A stretch of 64,000 nucleotides of DNA from Sphingomonas sp. LR60 (GTDB taxonomy: Bacteria; Pseudomonadota; Alphaproteobacteria; Sphingomonadales; Sphingomonadaceae). Position 1 is the first letter of the stretch. Every line of letters starts with the position of its first letter. This document shows, piece by piece, positions 17,033 to 27,324 of the stretch. The notes below the pieces were generated by a model that saw only the letters and a program-made list of their open reading frames with translations, did not search any database and was not told the origin of the DNA. The stretch covers positions 1 to 64,000 of the forward strand of contig NZ_JASPFK010000002.1 of assembly GCF_036855935.1 (NCBI RefSeq). The letters are read 5' to 3'. Made by a program: the position numbers and the translations under genes.

Positions 17033-20000
17033 AGAGCAACGCTTTCCGGCTGGCGCTCGCCGGCGCGACGATGCTGGCAGGGCTGGGCACCGCGGTGACG
17101 TGGAGCGCGCCGGCCGCGGCGCAGGCAGGGCAGGCGGCGCTGCGCGGCGTGATCCGCTCGGCACCCGACAATCCGGTGCAGGACGTGACATTGGTCGAGG
17201 TCGACACCGGCTTCCGCCGCACCGTCGTGCCCGGTGCGGACGGCAGCTATAACTTCCCGTCGCTGCGCGCGGGCGCGTACCGGCTGGAGATCCGCCTCCA
17301 GAAGGGCACGCGCAATTCCGACCAGTTCACGCTGCGCGTCGGCCAGAACGCCGGGCTCGACCTCGACCTGACCACCGCAGCCGCCCCGGCGCAACCGGCA
17401 CCCGCCGACAACACCGCCGGCGAGACCGCGCCGCCTCCTGCAGAAGCGCAGGAAGGCGATATCATCGTCACCGGCAGCCGCATCCGCTCGCTGTCCGGCG
17501 GGCAGGTGGGCGTCAACATCACCCCGCGGCTGATCGAGCAGCTTCCGCAGAACAGCCGCAACTTCCTCGCCTTCGCCGATCTCGCGCCGGGCGTGCGCTT
17601 CCTCGAGGGCTCCGACGGCAGCTCGCGCATCCAGGGCGGTGCGCAGGGGTCGAACTCGGTCAACGTGTTCATCGACGGCGTCAGCCAGAAGGATTACGTG
17701 CTGCGCGGCGGCCTGACCGGGCAGGACAGCTCGCCGGGCAATCCGTTCCCGCAGCTCGCGATCGGCGAGTATCAGGTGCTGTCGTCGAACTACAAGGCGG
17801 AGCTGGATCAGGTCAGCTCGGTCGCGATCATCGCGGGCACCAAATCGGGCACCAACGAATTCCACGGCGAAGGCTTCTTCGACTTCACCAACCAGAGCCT
17901 GCGCGAACGCCGCCCGACCGAGATCTTCCCGAACAAGATCGCCAAGATCGCCTCGGAGGACAAGCAGTTCGGCGCCGCGCTGGGCGGGCCGATCGTCAAG
18001 GACGTCGCGCACTTCTTCGTCAGCTACGAAGGCAAGCGCCGGCAGGTGCCGATCGACATCCTGCCCACCAACGGCGTGGCGGTGTCGAGCCTGCCCGCGA
18101 AGTACCAGGACATCTTCGGCTCGGCGAATTCGACGTTCAGCCAGGACCTGTATTTCGGCAAGATCGACTTCGAGCCGACCGACAAGGACCTGATCGAGCT
18201 GACGGGCAAATATCGCAACGAGACCGGCGTGCAGATCGGCAACGGCAATGCCGCCTTCTCGACGCGCACGCTGAGCAAGGTCGACGAGAAGCGCGGGATG
18301 CTGCGCTGGCAGCATAGCGAGGAAAAGTGGATCAACGACATCCGCCTTTCCTATGAAGACGTCGCCTGGTCGCCGCAGCCGGCCGAGAACGGCATCGGCC
18401 AGCAGTTCCGCACCACGACGCGCAACGGCACCAGCACCTCGACCTTCGACCTGTTCCGCACCGGCGCCGGGCTCGGCTTCCAGGACAAGGGGCAGAAGGG
18501 CTGGACGATCCAGGACGATTTCACCTGGACCGGCGTCGAGAACCATACGTTCAAGGTCGGCGCGAAGGCGAAGTGGGTGACGCTCAACTCGCTCGAGCAG
18601 AATCTGATCAACCCGCTGTACCTGTATGACTCGACGCTGCCGGTCGCGAGCGGGTTCAACGACGAGACGCCGTACAGCCTGCAATTCGGCGCGATCGGCC
18701 CGCTCGGCGATCCGCGCATCCGGTCGAAGAACTTCCAGCTCGGCCTGTATGCGCAGGACGATTGGGACGTGACCGACCGGCTGACGCTGAACCTCGGGCT
18801 GCGCTGGGATTACGAGCGGACCCCGGCGTTCCTCAATTACGTGACGCCGGCCGAGAACGTGACCGCGGTGTCGCCGGCCAATTACCCGAACCTGGTCAAC
18901 GCCGACTATAACATCAACGATTACATCACCAACGGCAGCCAGCGGAAGGCGTTCAAGGGCGCGTGGCAGCCGCGCGTCGGCTTCACCTATCGCCTCGACG
19001 AGCAGGGCCGGTTCACGGTGTTCGGCGGCTATGGCCGCTCCTACGACCGCAACCAGTTCGACTTCCTCCAGCAGGAGCTGTCGAACGGCCGCTTCCAGCG
19101 TCGCGAGTTCCTGTTCCAGAACGCCGATACGGTGAACCCGTGCACTCCGGGGCCGAATTGCATCCCCTGGGACCCGGTCTATCTGACCGAGGCTGGCCGC
19201 CAGCAGTTGATCGCGGGCGGCAGCCCGGGCGGGCGCGAGTTCCGCTTCATCAACAACGACCTGAAGGTGCCGTATTCGGACCAGTTCAGCCTGGGGCTGC
19301 GCGGACGGTTCAATCCGGTCGAGGTCGAGGTCGGCTATACGCGGATCGTCAGCAAGGACGGGTTCGTCTATCTGCTCGGCACGCGCCGCACCGACGGCTC
19401 GTTCTTCGCACCGTCGCCGACCGACGGCACGCCGCAGAGCCCGAACACCGGCTTCGCGCCCGCGGGTTACGGCGCGATCATCCTGGGCGACAACGGGCTC
19501 GAGACGAAGGCGGACTCGGCCTATGCCAAGCTGACCAAGGCCTATTCGGCGGCCTCGCCGTGGAGCATCGACGCCACCTACACCTTCACCGCGGCGGTCG
19601 ATAACCGGCCGAACAACGACCAGTCGTCGTACTTCCTGCTCGATTTCCCCAAGGCCTCGGATTACCCGATGCTGCGTTCGGGCGTGGTGCCGCGGCACCG
19701 CTTCGTGGTGGCGGGCAGCACCGATACGCCGCTGGGCGTGACGCTGTCGGCGAAGTTCCAGATCGAGAGCCCGACCTTCCAGCGCGCGTTGCTCAACACC
19801 TCGACACCGTATCAGCGAACGCTGGTCGGCTCGGAAGTGTTCGGGCTGGGCGATCGCTGGGGCCGGCGTCAGCTCGACCTGGCGTTCACCAAGTACGTGC
19901 CGCTGGGCTTCATCAGCGACGAGACGCGGATCCGCATCCGCGTCGACATCATCAACGCGATGAACGACCGCAATTACGTCGACTATAACAACGACCCCGG

Positions 20001-20112
20001 CGACACGACGCGCACCCCCGGTTCGCCGAGCGTCTATCGCGAAGTGTCGACCTACAGCATCGGCGGCAACCCGCCGCGGACGGTGAAGCTGTCGGCGGGG
20101 TTCAACTTCTGA
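17029..20112 (+). CDS. Oar-like TonB-dependent receptor with carboxypeptidase-regulatory-like N-domain
   Basis: This 1027-residue protein has a signal peptide ending near AAAQAGQ. A beta-sandwich domain of the carboxypeptidase-regulatory type follows (LRGVIRSAPDNPVQDVTLVE, about residues 38-110), then a proline/alanine linker, a plug (DIIVTGSRIRSLSGG; NVFIDGVSQKDYVLRGG) and a long barrel ending RTVKLSAGFNF. Receptors of this build are typical carbohydrate importers of sphingomonads. It is coupled to the lacI gene upstream. A glucoamylase-type hydrolase follows after 92 bases, so it probably takes up the oligosaccharides made or used by the neighbouring GH3 and glucoamylase-type enzymes. Confidence 0.92.
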   Translation: MKSNAFRLALAGATMLAGLGTAVTWSAPAAAQAGQAALRGVIRSAPDNPVQDVTLVEVDTGFRRTVVPGADGSYNFPSLRAGAYRLEIRLQKGTRNSDQFTLRVGQNAGLDLDLTTAAAPAQPAPADNTAGETAPPPAEAQEGDIIVTGSRIRSLSGGQVGVNITPRLIEQLPQNSRNFLAFADLAPGVRFLEGSDGSSRIQGGAQGSNSVNVFIDGVSQKDYVLRGGLTGQDSSPGNPFPQLAIGEYQVLSSNYKAELDQVSSVAIIAGTKSGTNEFHGEGFFDFTNQSLRERRPTEIFPNKIAKIASEDKQFGAALGGPIVKDVAHFFVSYEGKRRQVPIDILPTNGVAVSSLPAKYQDIFGSANSTFSQDLYFGKIDFEPTDKDLIELTGKYRNETGVQIGNGNAAFSTRTLSKVDEKRGMLRWQHSEEKWINDIRLSYEDVAWSPQPAENGIGQQFRTTTRNGTSTSTFDLFRTGAGLGFQDKGQKGWTIQDDFTWTGVENHTFKVGAKAKWVTLNSLEQNLINPLYLYDSTLPVASGFNDETPYSLQFGAIGPLGDPRIRSKNFQLGLYAQDDWDVTDRLTLNLGLRWDYERTPAFLNYVTPAENVTAVSPANYPNLVNADYNINDYITNGSQRKAFKGAWQPRVGFTYRLDEQGRFTVFGGYGRSYDRNQFDFLQQELSNGRFQRREFLFQNADTVNPCTPGPNCIPWDPVYLTEAGRQQLIAGGSPGGREFRFINNDLKVPYSDQFSLGLRGRFNPVEVEVGYTRIVSKDGFVYLLGTRRTDGSFFAPSPTDGTPQSPNTGFAPAGYGAIILGDNGLETKADSAYAKLTKAYSAASPWSIDATYTFTAAVDNRPNNDQSSYFLLDFPKASDYPMLRSGVVPRHRFVVAGSTDTPLGVTLSAKFQIESPTFQRALLNTSTPYQRTLVGSEVFGLGDRWGRRQLDLAFTKYVPLGFISDETRIRIRVDIINAMNDRNYVDYNNDPGDTTRTPGSPSVYREVSTYSIGGNPPRTVKLSAGFNF

Positions 20113-20122
20113 TGCCTCCTCA

Positions 20123-20153
20123 CCGTCACTCCGGCTCAAGGCCGGGGTGACGG
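20123..20153. terminator. Hairpin between receptor and hydrolase genes
   Basis: CCGTCACTCCGGC and GCCGGGGTGACGG form a 13-base stem (one wobble) around TCAAG, ten bases after the receptor stop. There is no T tract, so it may weaken rather than end transcription, or stabilise the upstream mRNA. The TCCGGCTCAAGGCCGGGGTGAC type of sequence is also a common intergenic repeat unit in such genomes. Confidence 0.45.
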
Positions 20154-20204
20154 CAAGGGGCCAGGAATGACGATCACAGGGGCAAGGATGACGGAAAGGA
20201 CCGC

Positions 20205-21680
20205 ATGACGTTCGACCGACGCGACATCCTGCGCGCGACCGCGCTCGGCGGGGCGGGGTGGCTGGCGGGGTGCACCGCCGGGCCGCTCGCCCCCAAGCAG
20301 GCGCCGCGGCTGGCGTTCCCCGGCGTGCTGCCCGAGATCGGCACCACGCCCGCCAGCGCCAGCGACCCGCTGATGGACGACATCCAGCGCCGCACCGTCA
20401 GCTATTTCTGGAACACCACCGATCAGGTGACCGGGCTCGCCCCCGATCGCTGGCCGACGCCGAGCTTTGCCTCGATCGCCGCGGTGGGCTTCGCGCTCAC
20501 CACCTATCCGATCGCGGCGACGCGCGGCTGGATCACGCGCGCCGCGGCCGCGCAGCGCACGCTCGCCACGCTGCGCTTCTTCGCCAATGCGCCGCAGGGG
20601 CCGGGCAAGGACGGGGTCAGCGGCTACAAGGGCTTCTTCTACCACTTCCTCGGCGTCACCAAGGGGCATCGCTTCGCCCGGACCGAGCTGTCGACGATCG
20701 ACACCGCGCTGCTGCTCGGCGGGGTGTTGTTCGCGCAGACGTGGTTCGATGACGAGGCCGATCCTGCCGAACGCGAGATCCGCGCGCTCGCCGACCAGCT
20801 CTATCGCGCGGTCGAATGGGACTGGATCACCCCGCGCAAGCCGTTCGTCTCGATGGGCTGGCATCCCGAGAGCGGGTTCATCGGCTCCGACTGGAACATC
20901 TATAACGAGAGCCTGATCCTGTACGTGCTCGCGCTCGGATCGCCGACCCACGCGCTGCCGCCGACCACCTGGGATGCGTGGACCGCCAAGTTCGACCCGT
21001 CGTGGGACGAGAATTACGCCAATCCCTTCACCGCCTTCCCGCCACTGTTCGGGCATCAGTACAGCCAGGTGTGGATCGACTTCCGCGGCGTCATGGACAC
21101 CTATTCGAAGCGGCGCGGGTTCGATTATTTCGAGAACAGCCGCCGCGCCACCTATGCGCAGCGCCGCTATGCGATGCGCAACCCGGCCGGCTGGCGCGGC
21201 TATGGCGAGAACGTCTGGGGGCTGACCGCGTGCGACGGGCCGGGCGACTTCGTCCGCGAGATCGACGGGCGCAACCGCGAATTCTTCTCGTATTCGGCGC
21301 GCGGCCCCGGCGACCGCGACGACGGGACGATCGCGCCGACCGCCGCGCTCGGCTCGGTGGCGTTCGCGCCCGAGATCGTGCTGCCCGCGGCACGCGCGAT
21401 GTATTCGACCTACGGCACCGCGATCTACGACCGCTACGGCTTTCGCGACAGCTTCAACCCGACGCTGACGCTGACCGACGTCAAGCTCCAGCACGGCAAG
21501 GTCGTGCCCTATATCGGCTGGGTCGCGGACGATTTCCTCGGCATCGACCAGGGGCCGATCGCGTGCATGATCGAGAATTGGCGCAGCGGCCTTATCTGGA
21601 AGACGATGCAGAAGAACCCGTACATTCGCGCTGGGCTGGAGCGCGCCGGGTTCGCAGGCGGGTGGCTTTCACCGACATAA
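20205..21680 (+). CDS. Glucoamylase-fold (PF10091/GH144-type) lipoprotein
   Basis: This 491-residue protein begins with a twin-arginine and lipobox leader (RRDILRATALGGAGWLAGC), so it should be lipid-anchored at Cys23. The catalytic part is an alpha/alpha-six-barrel of the 'putative glucoamylase' family: DDIQRRTVSYFWNTT, GYKGFFYHFLGV, FIGSDWNIYNESLILYVLAL, GHQYSQVWIDFRG, and WGLTACDGPGDF. The family includes GH144 endo-beta-1,2-glucanases, so beta-1,2-glucan is a reasonable but unproven substrate; a GH3 enzyme would then finish the short products. The gene follows the TonB receptor on the same strand. Confidence 0.82.
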   Translation: MTFDRRDILRATALGGAGWLAGCTAGPLAPKQAPRLAFPGVLPEIGTTPASASDPLMDDIQRRTVSYFWNTTDQVTGLAPDRWPTPSFASIAAVGFALTTYPIAATRGWITRAAAAQRTLATLRFFANAPQGPGKDGVSGYKGFFYHFLGVTKGHRFARTELSTIDTALLLGGVLFAQTWFDDEADPAEREIRALADQLYRAVEWDWITPRKPFVSMGWHPESGFIGSDWNIYNESLILYVLALGSPTHALPPTTWDAWTAKFDPSWDENYANPFTAFPPLFGHQYSQVWIDFRGVMDTYSKRRGFDYFENSRRATYAQRRYAMRNPAGWRGYGENVWGLTACDGPGDFVREIDGRNREFFSYSARGPGDRDDGTIAPTAALGSVAFAPEIVLPAARAMYSTYGTAIYDRYGFRDSFNPTLTLTDVKLQHGKVVPYIGWVADDFLGIDQGPIACMIENWRSGLIWKTMQKNPYIRAGLERAGFAGGWLSPT

Positions 21681-21719
21681 GTGAAAGACTTCCTATAGTT
21701 AACCGTTAGAGGCTCGCGG

Positions 21720-22088
21720 ATGACGCCGCGCATGTCCTTCGACGTAGAGCCCCATCGCGATCTGGTGCGGATCACGCTGGCCGGGTTCTTCACCCCCGAC
21801 GATGTCGAGCGCTTCGTCGCCGCGCGCGACGCCGCGCACCGCCAGTTGCGCTGCGGCCCCAATGCGCATGTAACGCTGGTCGACATGCGCGCGATGCAGA
21901 TCCAGTCGCAGGAGACGGTCACCGCCTTCCAGCAGGTGCTCGCCGACCCGCGGCACACGTCACGCCGGCTGGCGTTCGTCGTCGCGCGCTCGCTGGCGCG
22001 GCTGCAGATCAAGCGCGCGGCATCGGAGCGCGAGGCGGCGTATTTCACTGCGGTGGACGAAGCCGAGGCGTGGGTAACGGGGAAATAG
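21720..22088 (+). CDS. STAS-like small protein B
   Basis: This 122-residue single-domain protein (FDVEPHRDLVRITLAGFF ... VDEAEAWVTG) is homologous to protein A at 12954-13415. Starts at ATG 21720 or ATG 21732 are both possible; the second begins right at the homologous domain. The fold resembles SpoIIAA/STAS-like domains, but no phosphorylatable Ser is obvious. It is the last gene of the rightward glycan locus, just as protein A is the last of the leftward one, and the IS element follows at once. Function unknown. Confidence 0.7.
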   Translation: MTPRMSFDVEPHRDLVRITLAGFFTPDDVERFVAARDAAHRQLRCGPNAHVTLVDMRAMQIQSQETVTAFQQVLADPRHTSRRLAFVVARSLARLQIKRAASEREAAYFTAVDEAEAWVTGK

Positions 22089-22150
22089 GGCGGCAGTTTA
22101 CATAAGATTGCTTATCGGGGATGAATTTGCTCGAGGATTGTAAGCGCCAA

Positions 22151-23690
22151 GTACAAATGACACCATCCCGCCAGATAGAAATGGCACTCTTTGTACCATC
22201 GGCGGGCTGACGGTGCCATGGCCGTTCTCGGCAACGAGGACGCGCATTGTATGACGGTGCTGGCGATGAGTTCTGCTGAGATCACCCGCTTCGACACGCT
22301 GATGCGGCTTGATCGCGGCGAGATCCGGATCGCGGACGCGATGGAGCTGCTCGGCCTGGCAAGGCGGCAGGTGTACCGGCTGCTCGATCGCCTCAGACAG
22401 GATGGTGCTGCGGGGCTCGTCTCGCGCAAACGCGGGCGGCCGAGCAACAGGCGGCTCAGCGATGCCTTCCGTGCCGAGGTCGTTGCGCTTGTGCGTGAGA
22501 ACTACGCTGACTTTGGACCAACGCTGGCGCGCGAGTACCTCGCCGAGCGGCACGGCCTCGGGCTCGCGCGGGAGACGTTGCGGCAGATCATGATCGAGGC
22601 GGGACTGTGGAAGGCCAAGGTCGCGAAGCGCTCCCAGCTCCACCAGCCAGGCTATCGGCGCGACTGCCGCGGTGAGCTTGTTCAGGTCGACGGCTCGAAG
22701 CACTGGTGGTTTGAGGACCGCGGGCCCCAGTGCACGCTTCTGGTGTTCATTGACGATGCGACCAGCGAGCTCATGCACCTCGAGATGGTTGAGAGCGAGA
22801 GCACCTTCTCCTACATGCGTGCCACGCGGACGTACCTGGAGCGACATGGCAAGCCCGTTGCCCTCTACACGGACAAGCACAGCGCCTTCCGCAACAACAC
22901 GGCCTCGGCGAACGGCGACGGCATGACCCACCTCGGGCGCGCGCTGGATCGCCTCAACATCGAGCTCATCTGCGCGAACTCGCCGCAGGCGAAGGGGCGC
23001 GTCGAGCGGGCCAACGCCACGCTGCAGGACCGGCTGGTCAAAGCCATGCGGCTTCACCGCATCTGCACCATCGAACAAGCCAACGCCTTCCTCCCCTCCT
23101 ACATGGCGCAGCACAATCGTCGGTTCGCCAAGGCGCCGTTCGACCCGCGCGATCTGCACCGACCGCTGTCCGTTCACGAGGATCTCCAGGCGGAGATGGT
23201 GTGGCGCGAGCAGCGCACCGTCACCGGTGCCCTCACCCTGCACTACAATAAAGCCATGTTCATACTGGAGCCCTCGCCTGTGGCGCAGGCGCTTGCGCGC
23301 AAGAAGGTGGACGTGTGCGAGTACCCAGACGGTCGGCTCGAGATCCAGCACAAGGGCACGGCCCTGCCCTATCGCATGTTCGACAAGATGCGCAGGGTGA
23401 ACCAGGCGCCCGTGGTCGACAACAAGCACCTCGACGCGGCCTTGGCGCTGGCACATGCCATCCAGCAGGCTCAGCCGCACCACGGCAAGCGCAACAACAA
23501 CGAGCCGGCGCGCACTGCCCAGCCCGCCGGCGTCTTCAAGGCGACCTTGCCTGCTCCCTCCGGGCCAAAGCTGGATCGCCGCACGCTGGGCAACAGCCGC
23601 CTCAAGAGCGGGCCTCGCCTGTCCAATGAGGAGTTGGTTGCACGCGGCCTGGGCGAGTACGCCCGGTAACGTCCGCTAGTGCGCCAGATG
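22151..23690 (+). mobile_element. IS1202-type (ISNCY) insertion sequence, ends approximate
   Basis: One transposase gene is bounded by repeated motifs. On the left, GTACAAA (22151-22157) and TTTGTAC (22190-22196) form an inverted pair enclosing two AAATGRCAC words and a GCCAGAT (22170-22176). On the right, a related GCCAGATGCGAATTGCC sits at 23683. The GCCAGAT motifs are in direct orientation, as for subterminal transposase-binding sites. Exact termini and target duplication could not be fixed. Confidence 0.6.
22251..23669 (+). CDS. ISNCY/IS1202-family transposase
   Basis: This 472-residue DDE transposase has an N-terminal helix-turn-helix pair (MELLGLARRQVYRLLDRLRQ; RETLRQIMIEAGLW). The catalytic core has D147 (LVQVDGSKHWWF), D208 (LYTDKHSAF) and E252 (GRVERANATLQDR). 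The region after the core (LTLHYNKAMFILEP) is typical of IS1202-group enzymes. ATG 22251 follows GAGGA with an acceptable gap; ATG 22218 and TTG 22191 are alternatives. No frameshift is visible, so it may be active. Confidence 0.85.
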   Translation: MTVLAMSSAEITRFDTLMRLDRGEIRIADAMELLGLARRQVYRLLDRLRQDGAAGLVSRKRGRPSNRRLSDAFRAEVVALVRENYADFGPTLAREYLAERHGLGLARETLRQIMIEAGLWKAKVAKRSQLHQPGYRRDCRGELVQVDGSKHWWFEDRGPQCTLLVFIDDATSELMHLEMVESESTFSYMRATRTYLERHGKPVALYTDKHSAFRNNTASANGDGMTHLGRALDRLNIELICANSPQAKGRVERANATLQDRLVKAMRLHRICTIEQANAFLPSYMAQHNRRFAKAPFDPRDLHRPLSVHEDLQAEMVWREQRTVTGALTLHYNKAMFILEPSPVAQALARKKVDVCEYPDGRLEIQHKGTALPYRMFDKMRRVNQAPVVDNKHLDAALALAHAIQQAQPHHGKRNNNEPARTAQPAGVFKATLPAPSGPKLDRRTLGNSRLKSGPRLSNEELVARGLGEYAR

Positions 23691-24026
23691 CGAATTGCCG
23701 GGGCGTCTGAAGTTGGTGGATTCCTGCCCGACCGCTTTTGGGCGGAAAAATGCGATAGCTGCCATTGAGGCTAGCCTTTCGAAACGGCGGCTAGCGACCC
23801 AAAGGCGGTCGTAGCCGAGGCAAGTTGCCGGTCTTGGAAGCTGACATTCTGGACCGGGGTTCTGACACACGCAAACCCGCGAAAAACCGTGGTCGCGTCT
23901 GCAGCGTCAAAACCGACCGGTTCTGACACCTTCGGCTGTTATTTGTTGCACGCCATCACCTTCAACCAAGCCGTCCCGATACGCACTGTGAAGGCTCTCG
24001 ATCTTTGAGCGAAATTCTGTCGCAGA
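23691..24026. other. Gene-free stretch after the IS element
   Basis: There is no credible open frame here. The sequence includes the AT-richer TTGGGCGGAAAAATGCGATAGC and TTCGAAACGGCGGCTAGCGACCC, common intergenic-type sequence. Two TTCTGACAC words lie about 60 bases apart near 23860 and 23920. Their flanking similarity to the left IS end is too weak to call a terminus. Confidence 0.4.
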
Positions 24027-24920
24027 CTAGCTCCTGAGGCGCAGCGCATCGACCAGCAAACGGAACGCCAAGGAGTTTTGTCGTCGGCTCGGATAATACA
24101 GGTGATAGCCCGAGAACGGCGGACACCAGTCAGCCAGCACGCGCACCAGCCTGCCGGAGGCGAGATCATCCTGAACCTGGTCAACGGGAATGGACGCCAG
24201 ACCGTGACCGGCAAGGGCGGCCTTGCGGATCAGGCCTGAGGTATTGAACGTGAACTGGCCATCGACACGCACGTTGATCTGTCGTCCGTCCTTCTCGAAC
24301 TCCCACGCGTAAAGGGCTCCTGCGGAAACCAGGCGCAGGTTGATGCAGTTGTGACCTACAAGGTCCTGAGGGCTTTCGGGCAGGCCGCGTGCTTCGAGAT
24401 AGGCGGGCGTTCCGACGACGGCCATCTCAAGATCAGGCCCGATGCGGACGGCAATCATATCCTTCTCGATCGCTTCGCCGATCCGCACGCCAGCATCGTA
24501 CCGCTCGGTTACGATATTCGACAGGCCGACGTCGATCACGATCTCCAGTGTGATGTCGGGATATGAGTTGGCGATCGTCTCCATGGCGGGCCACAAAAGG
24601 GTTTCCGCTGCATGCTCGGTGGACGTTATGCGGAAATGGCCGGCCGGCTTATCGCGCAGCTCGCCCAGCTCCGCCAATCCCGCCTCGATTCCGTCCAAAT
24701 GGTTTCCCACCGTGGCAAGCAGCCGATCGCCGGCTTCTGTCGGCACCACGCTCCTTGTGGTGCGCGTCAGCAGGCGAACGCCGATGCGCTCTTCAAGCGC
24801 CCGGAGAGTATGGCTTAGTGCGGATTGTGAAACGCCGAGTTGAGCCGCCGCCCGCGTGAAGCTGCGCTCCCGTGCGACCGCAACGAACGCGACCAGATCG
24901 TTGAGGTTCTCACGCGCCAT
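24027..24920 (-). CDS. LysR family transcriptional regulator
   Basis: This 297-residue protein has the LysR N-terminal winged helix-turn-helix (FTRAAAQLGVSQSALSHTLR, about residues 20-39; LEERIGVRLLTRTTRSVV) and a substrate-binding domain (GHFRITSTEHAAETLLWP ... RYDAGVRIGEAIEKDMIAV). It belongs to the CrgA-like group that often controls divergent oxidoreductase genes. It is divergent from the aldo/keto reductase operon, with a perfect ATGAGCAATGCTCAT palindrome between them. Confidence 0.92.
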   Translation of the reverse strand: MARENLNDLVAFVAVARERSFTRAAAQLGVSQSALSHTLRALEERIGVRLLTRTTRSVVPTEAGDRLLATVGNHLDGIEAGLAELGELRDKPAGHFRITSTEHAAETLLWPAMETIANSYPDITLEIVIDVGLSNIVTERYDAGVRIGEAIEKDMIAVRIGPDLEMAVVGTPAYLEARGLPESPQDLVGHNCINLRLVSAGALYAWEFEKDGRQINVRVDGQFTFNTSGLIRKAALAGHGLASIPVDQVQDDLASGRLVRVLADWCPPFSGYHLYYPSRRQNSLAFRLLVDALRLRS

Positions 24921-24967
24921 AAACGGGCCGCGTATCGGGAGGCCTGATGTGCGATAACGCGAGTTTC

Positions 24968-24982
24968 ATGAGCAATGCTCAT
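24968..24982. promoter_or_regulatory. Probable LysR-binding palindrome
   Basis: ATGAGCA-A-TGCTCAT is a perfect seven-base inverted repeat with the T-N11-A form of LysR boxes. It lies 48 bases from the LysR start and about 100 bases from the aldo/keto reductase start, between the two divergent genes. Confidence 0.6.
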
Positions 24983-25017
24983 ATCCTCTTGCATGCTTTC
25001 ATGTCTAATCCTGATAG

Positions 25018-26067
<1,050 letters not shown>

Positions 26068-26130
26068 GCGCATCCGGGCGGCGCGCCTCGCGCCGCCCGC
26101 TTCCCACACGTCTCACAAGGACATTGCATC

Positions 26131-26905
26131 ATGAACACCCCCGTATTGGAGGGCCGGATCGCGCTCGTCACCGGCGGATCGAAGGGCATCGGCTTCGGCT
26201 CGGCGCAGCGACTGATTGAGGAAGGCGCGTTCGTTTACATCACAGGCCGCGGCAAGGAAGCGCTCGATACCGCCGTGGCCCGCCTCGGCAGTTCGGCGAT
26301 CGGGATCGAAGCCGATGCTTCGAGCAAGACCGACATGACCGCTGTCGCTGAACAAAATTAGGCAACGCCACGGCAAGCTCGACATTCTTTTCGCCAATGC
26401 GGGCCTCGGCCATGCAACGCCGTTCCCCGACCTCACCGAGGCGCAGATCGACAAGGAGATCGGCGTCAACTTCAAGGGCGTGATCCTGACCGTCCAGTCG
26501 ATGCTCGGCGTGCTGAGCCACGGCGCGTCGGTGATCCTCAATGCCTCGATCACCGCCGACATGGGCCTGCCCGGCTTCGGGGTTTACGCCGCCACCAAGG
26601 CCGCGGTCCGCTCGCTGGCGCGGAGCTGGACGACCGACCTCAAGGACCGCGACATCCGGGTCAACACGATCAGCCCCGGCGTCGTCCCGACCGAAGGATA
26701 TAGCGACGAGCAGGGCATGAGCCCGGCGGACGTCGATGCGTATGTCGAGCGCGTGTCGAAGGAGATCCCGGCAGGCCGGGTCGGCACCTCTCGCGAAATG
26801 GGTGACGCCCTGGTCTTCCTGGCATCCGATGCCAGCAAGTACGTGCGCGGCATCGATCTCGTCGTCGATGGCGGCATGACCCGCGTCTACGCGGGCAAGG
26901 CCTGA
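26131..26905 (+). pseudogene. SDR family oxidoreductase, split by a frameshift
   Basis: The first part has the nucleotide-binding GGSKGIGFGSA and stops at TAG 26359-26361 after AVAEQN. The rest, in another frame, holds FANAGLGHATPF, the active-site Ser region ASVILNASITAD, YAATKAA and the C-terminal VDGGMTRVYAGKA. Removing one A from the four-A run at 26354-26357 restores AVAEQIRQRHGKLDILFANAG. The complete protein would be about 257 residues, the normal size. This is a single-base insertion, real or technical. Its stop overlaps the next start (TGATG), as expected for an operon. Confidence 0.85.
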
Positions 26906-27252
26906 TGTCTGAATCAGCAACGAAAAGTCGATCGATGACGACGAGCAAACAGGACGAAATTCACATCGTCTGCACCGTACATGCCCAGCCTGAGCATCGG
27001 GACCGCGTCGGCGAACTGCTCCTGGAGCTTGTCGCGCCGGCGCGAGGGGAAGCCGGTTGCCTCTACTATGATCTCTATCAGGAGCGGGACCGTCCCGACA
27101 CGTTCGTACTTCTCGACGGTTGGGCATCGGAGGCTGCGCTGGCCTCGCATGCCGTCCATCCGAACGTTACGCGCGTCGTGGATCAGCTTTCGCCGCTGCT
27201 CTCATCACCACTGGAGCATCTGCATAGTCGCAGGATGTCCGACCCTGCCTGA
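26905..27252 (+). CDS. Antibiotic biosynthesis monooxygenase (ABM/YgiN-like) domain protein
   Basis: This is a small cofactor-free monooxygenase-type protein of 115 residues: IHIVCTVHAQPEHRDRV, then EAGCLYYDLYQERDRPDTFV and LDGWASEAALASHAVHPNV. These are the strands and the H-rich helix of the dimeric alpha/beta-barrel. Relatives act as quinol monooxygenases. ATG 26905 overlaps the SDR stop; ATG 26935 (MTTSKQDEI) is the alternative start and closer to the usual length. It is the third gene of the AKR-SDR-ABM operon. Confidence 0.85.
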   Translation: MSESATKSRSMTTSKQDEIHIVCTVHAQPEHRDRVGELLLELVAPARGEAGCLYYDLYQERDRPDTFVLLDGWASEAALASHAVHPNVTRVVDQLSPLLSSPLEHLHSRRMSDPA

Positions 27253-27324
27253 CCACGCGCACCTTCCCGCAAATGAAGGTTCAACGGGACGCGAGAGTGG
27301 GATGGCTGAGCAAAGCGACTGTCC

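Noticed and set aside
16144..20139. 1331-codon minus-strand open frame
   Set aside because: It is antisense to lacI and the Oar-like receptor, both of which have clear domains; an artefact of high GC.
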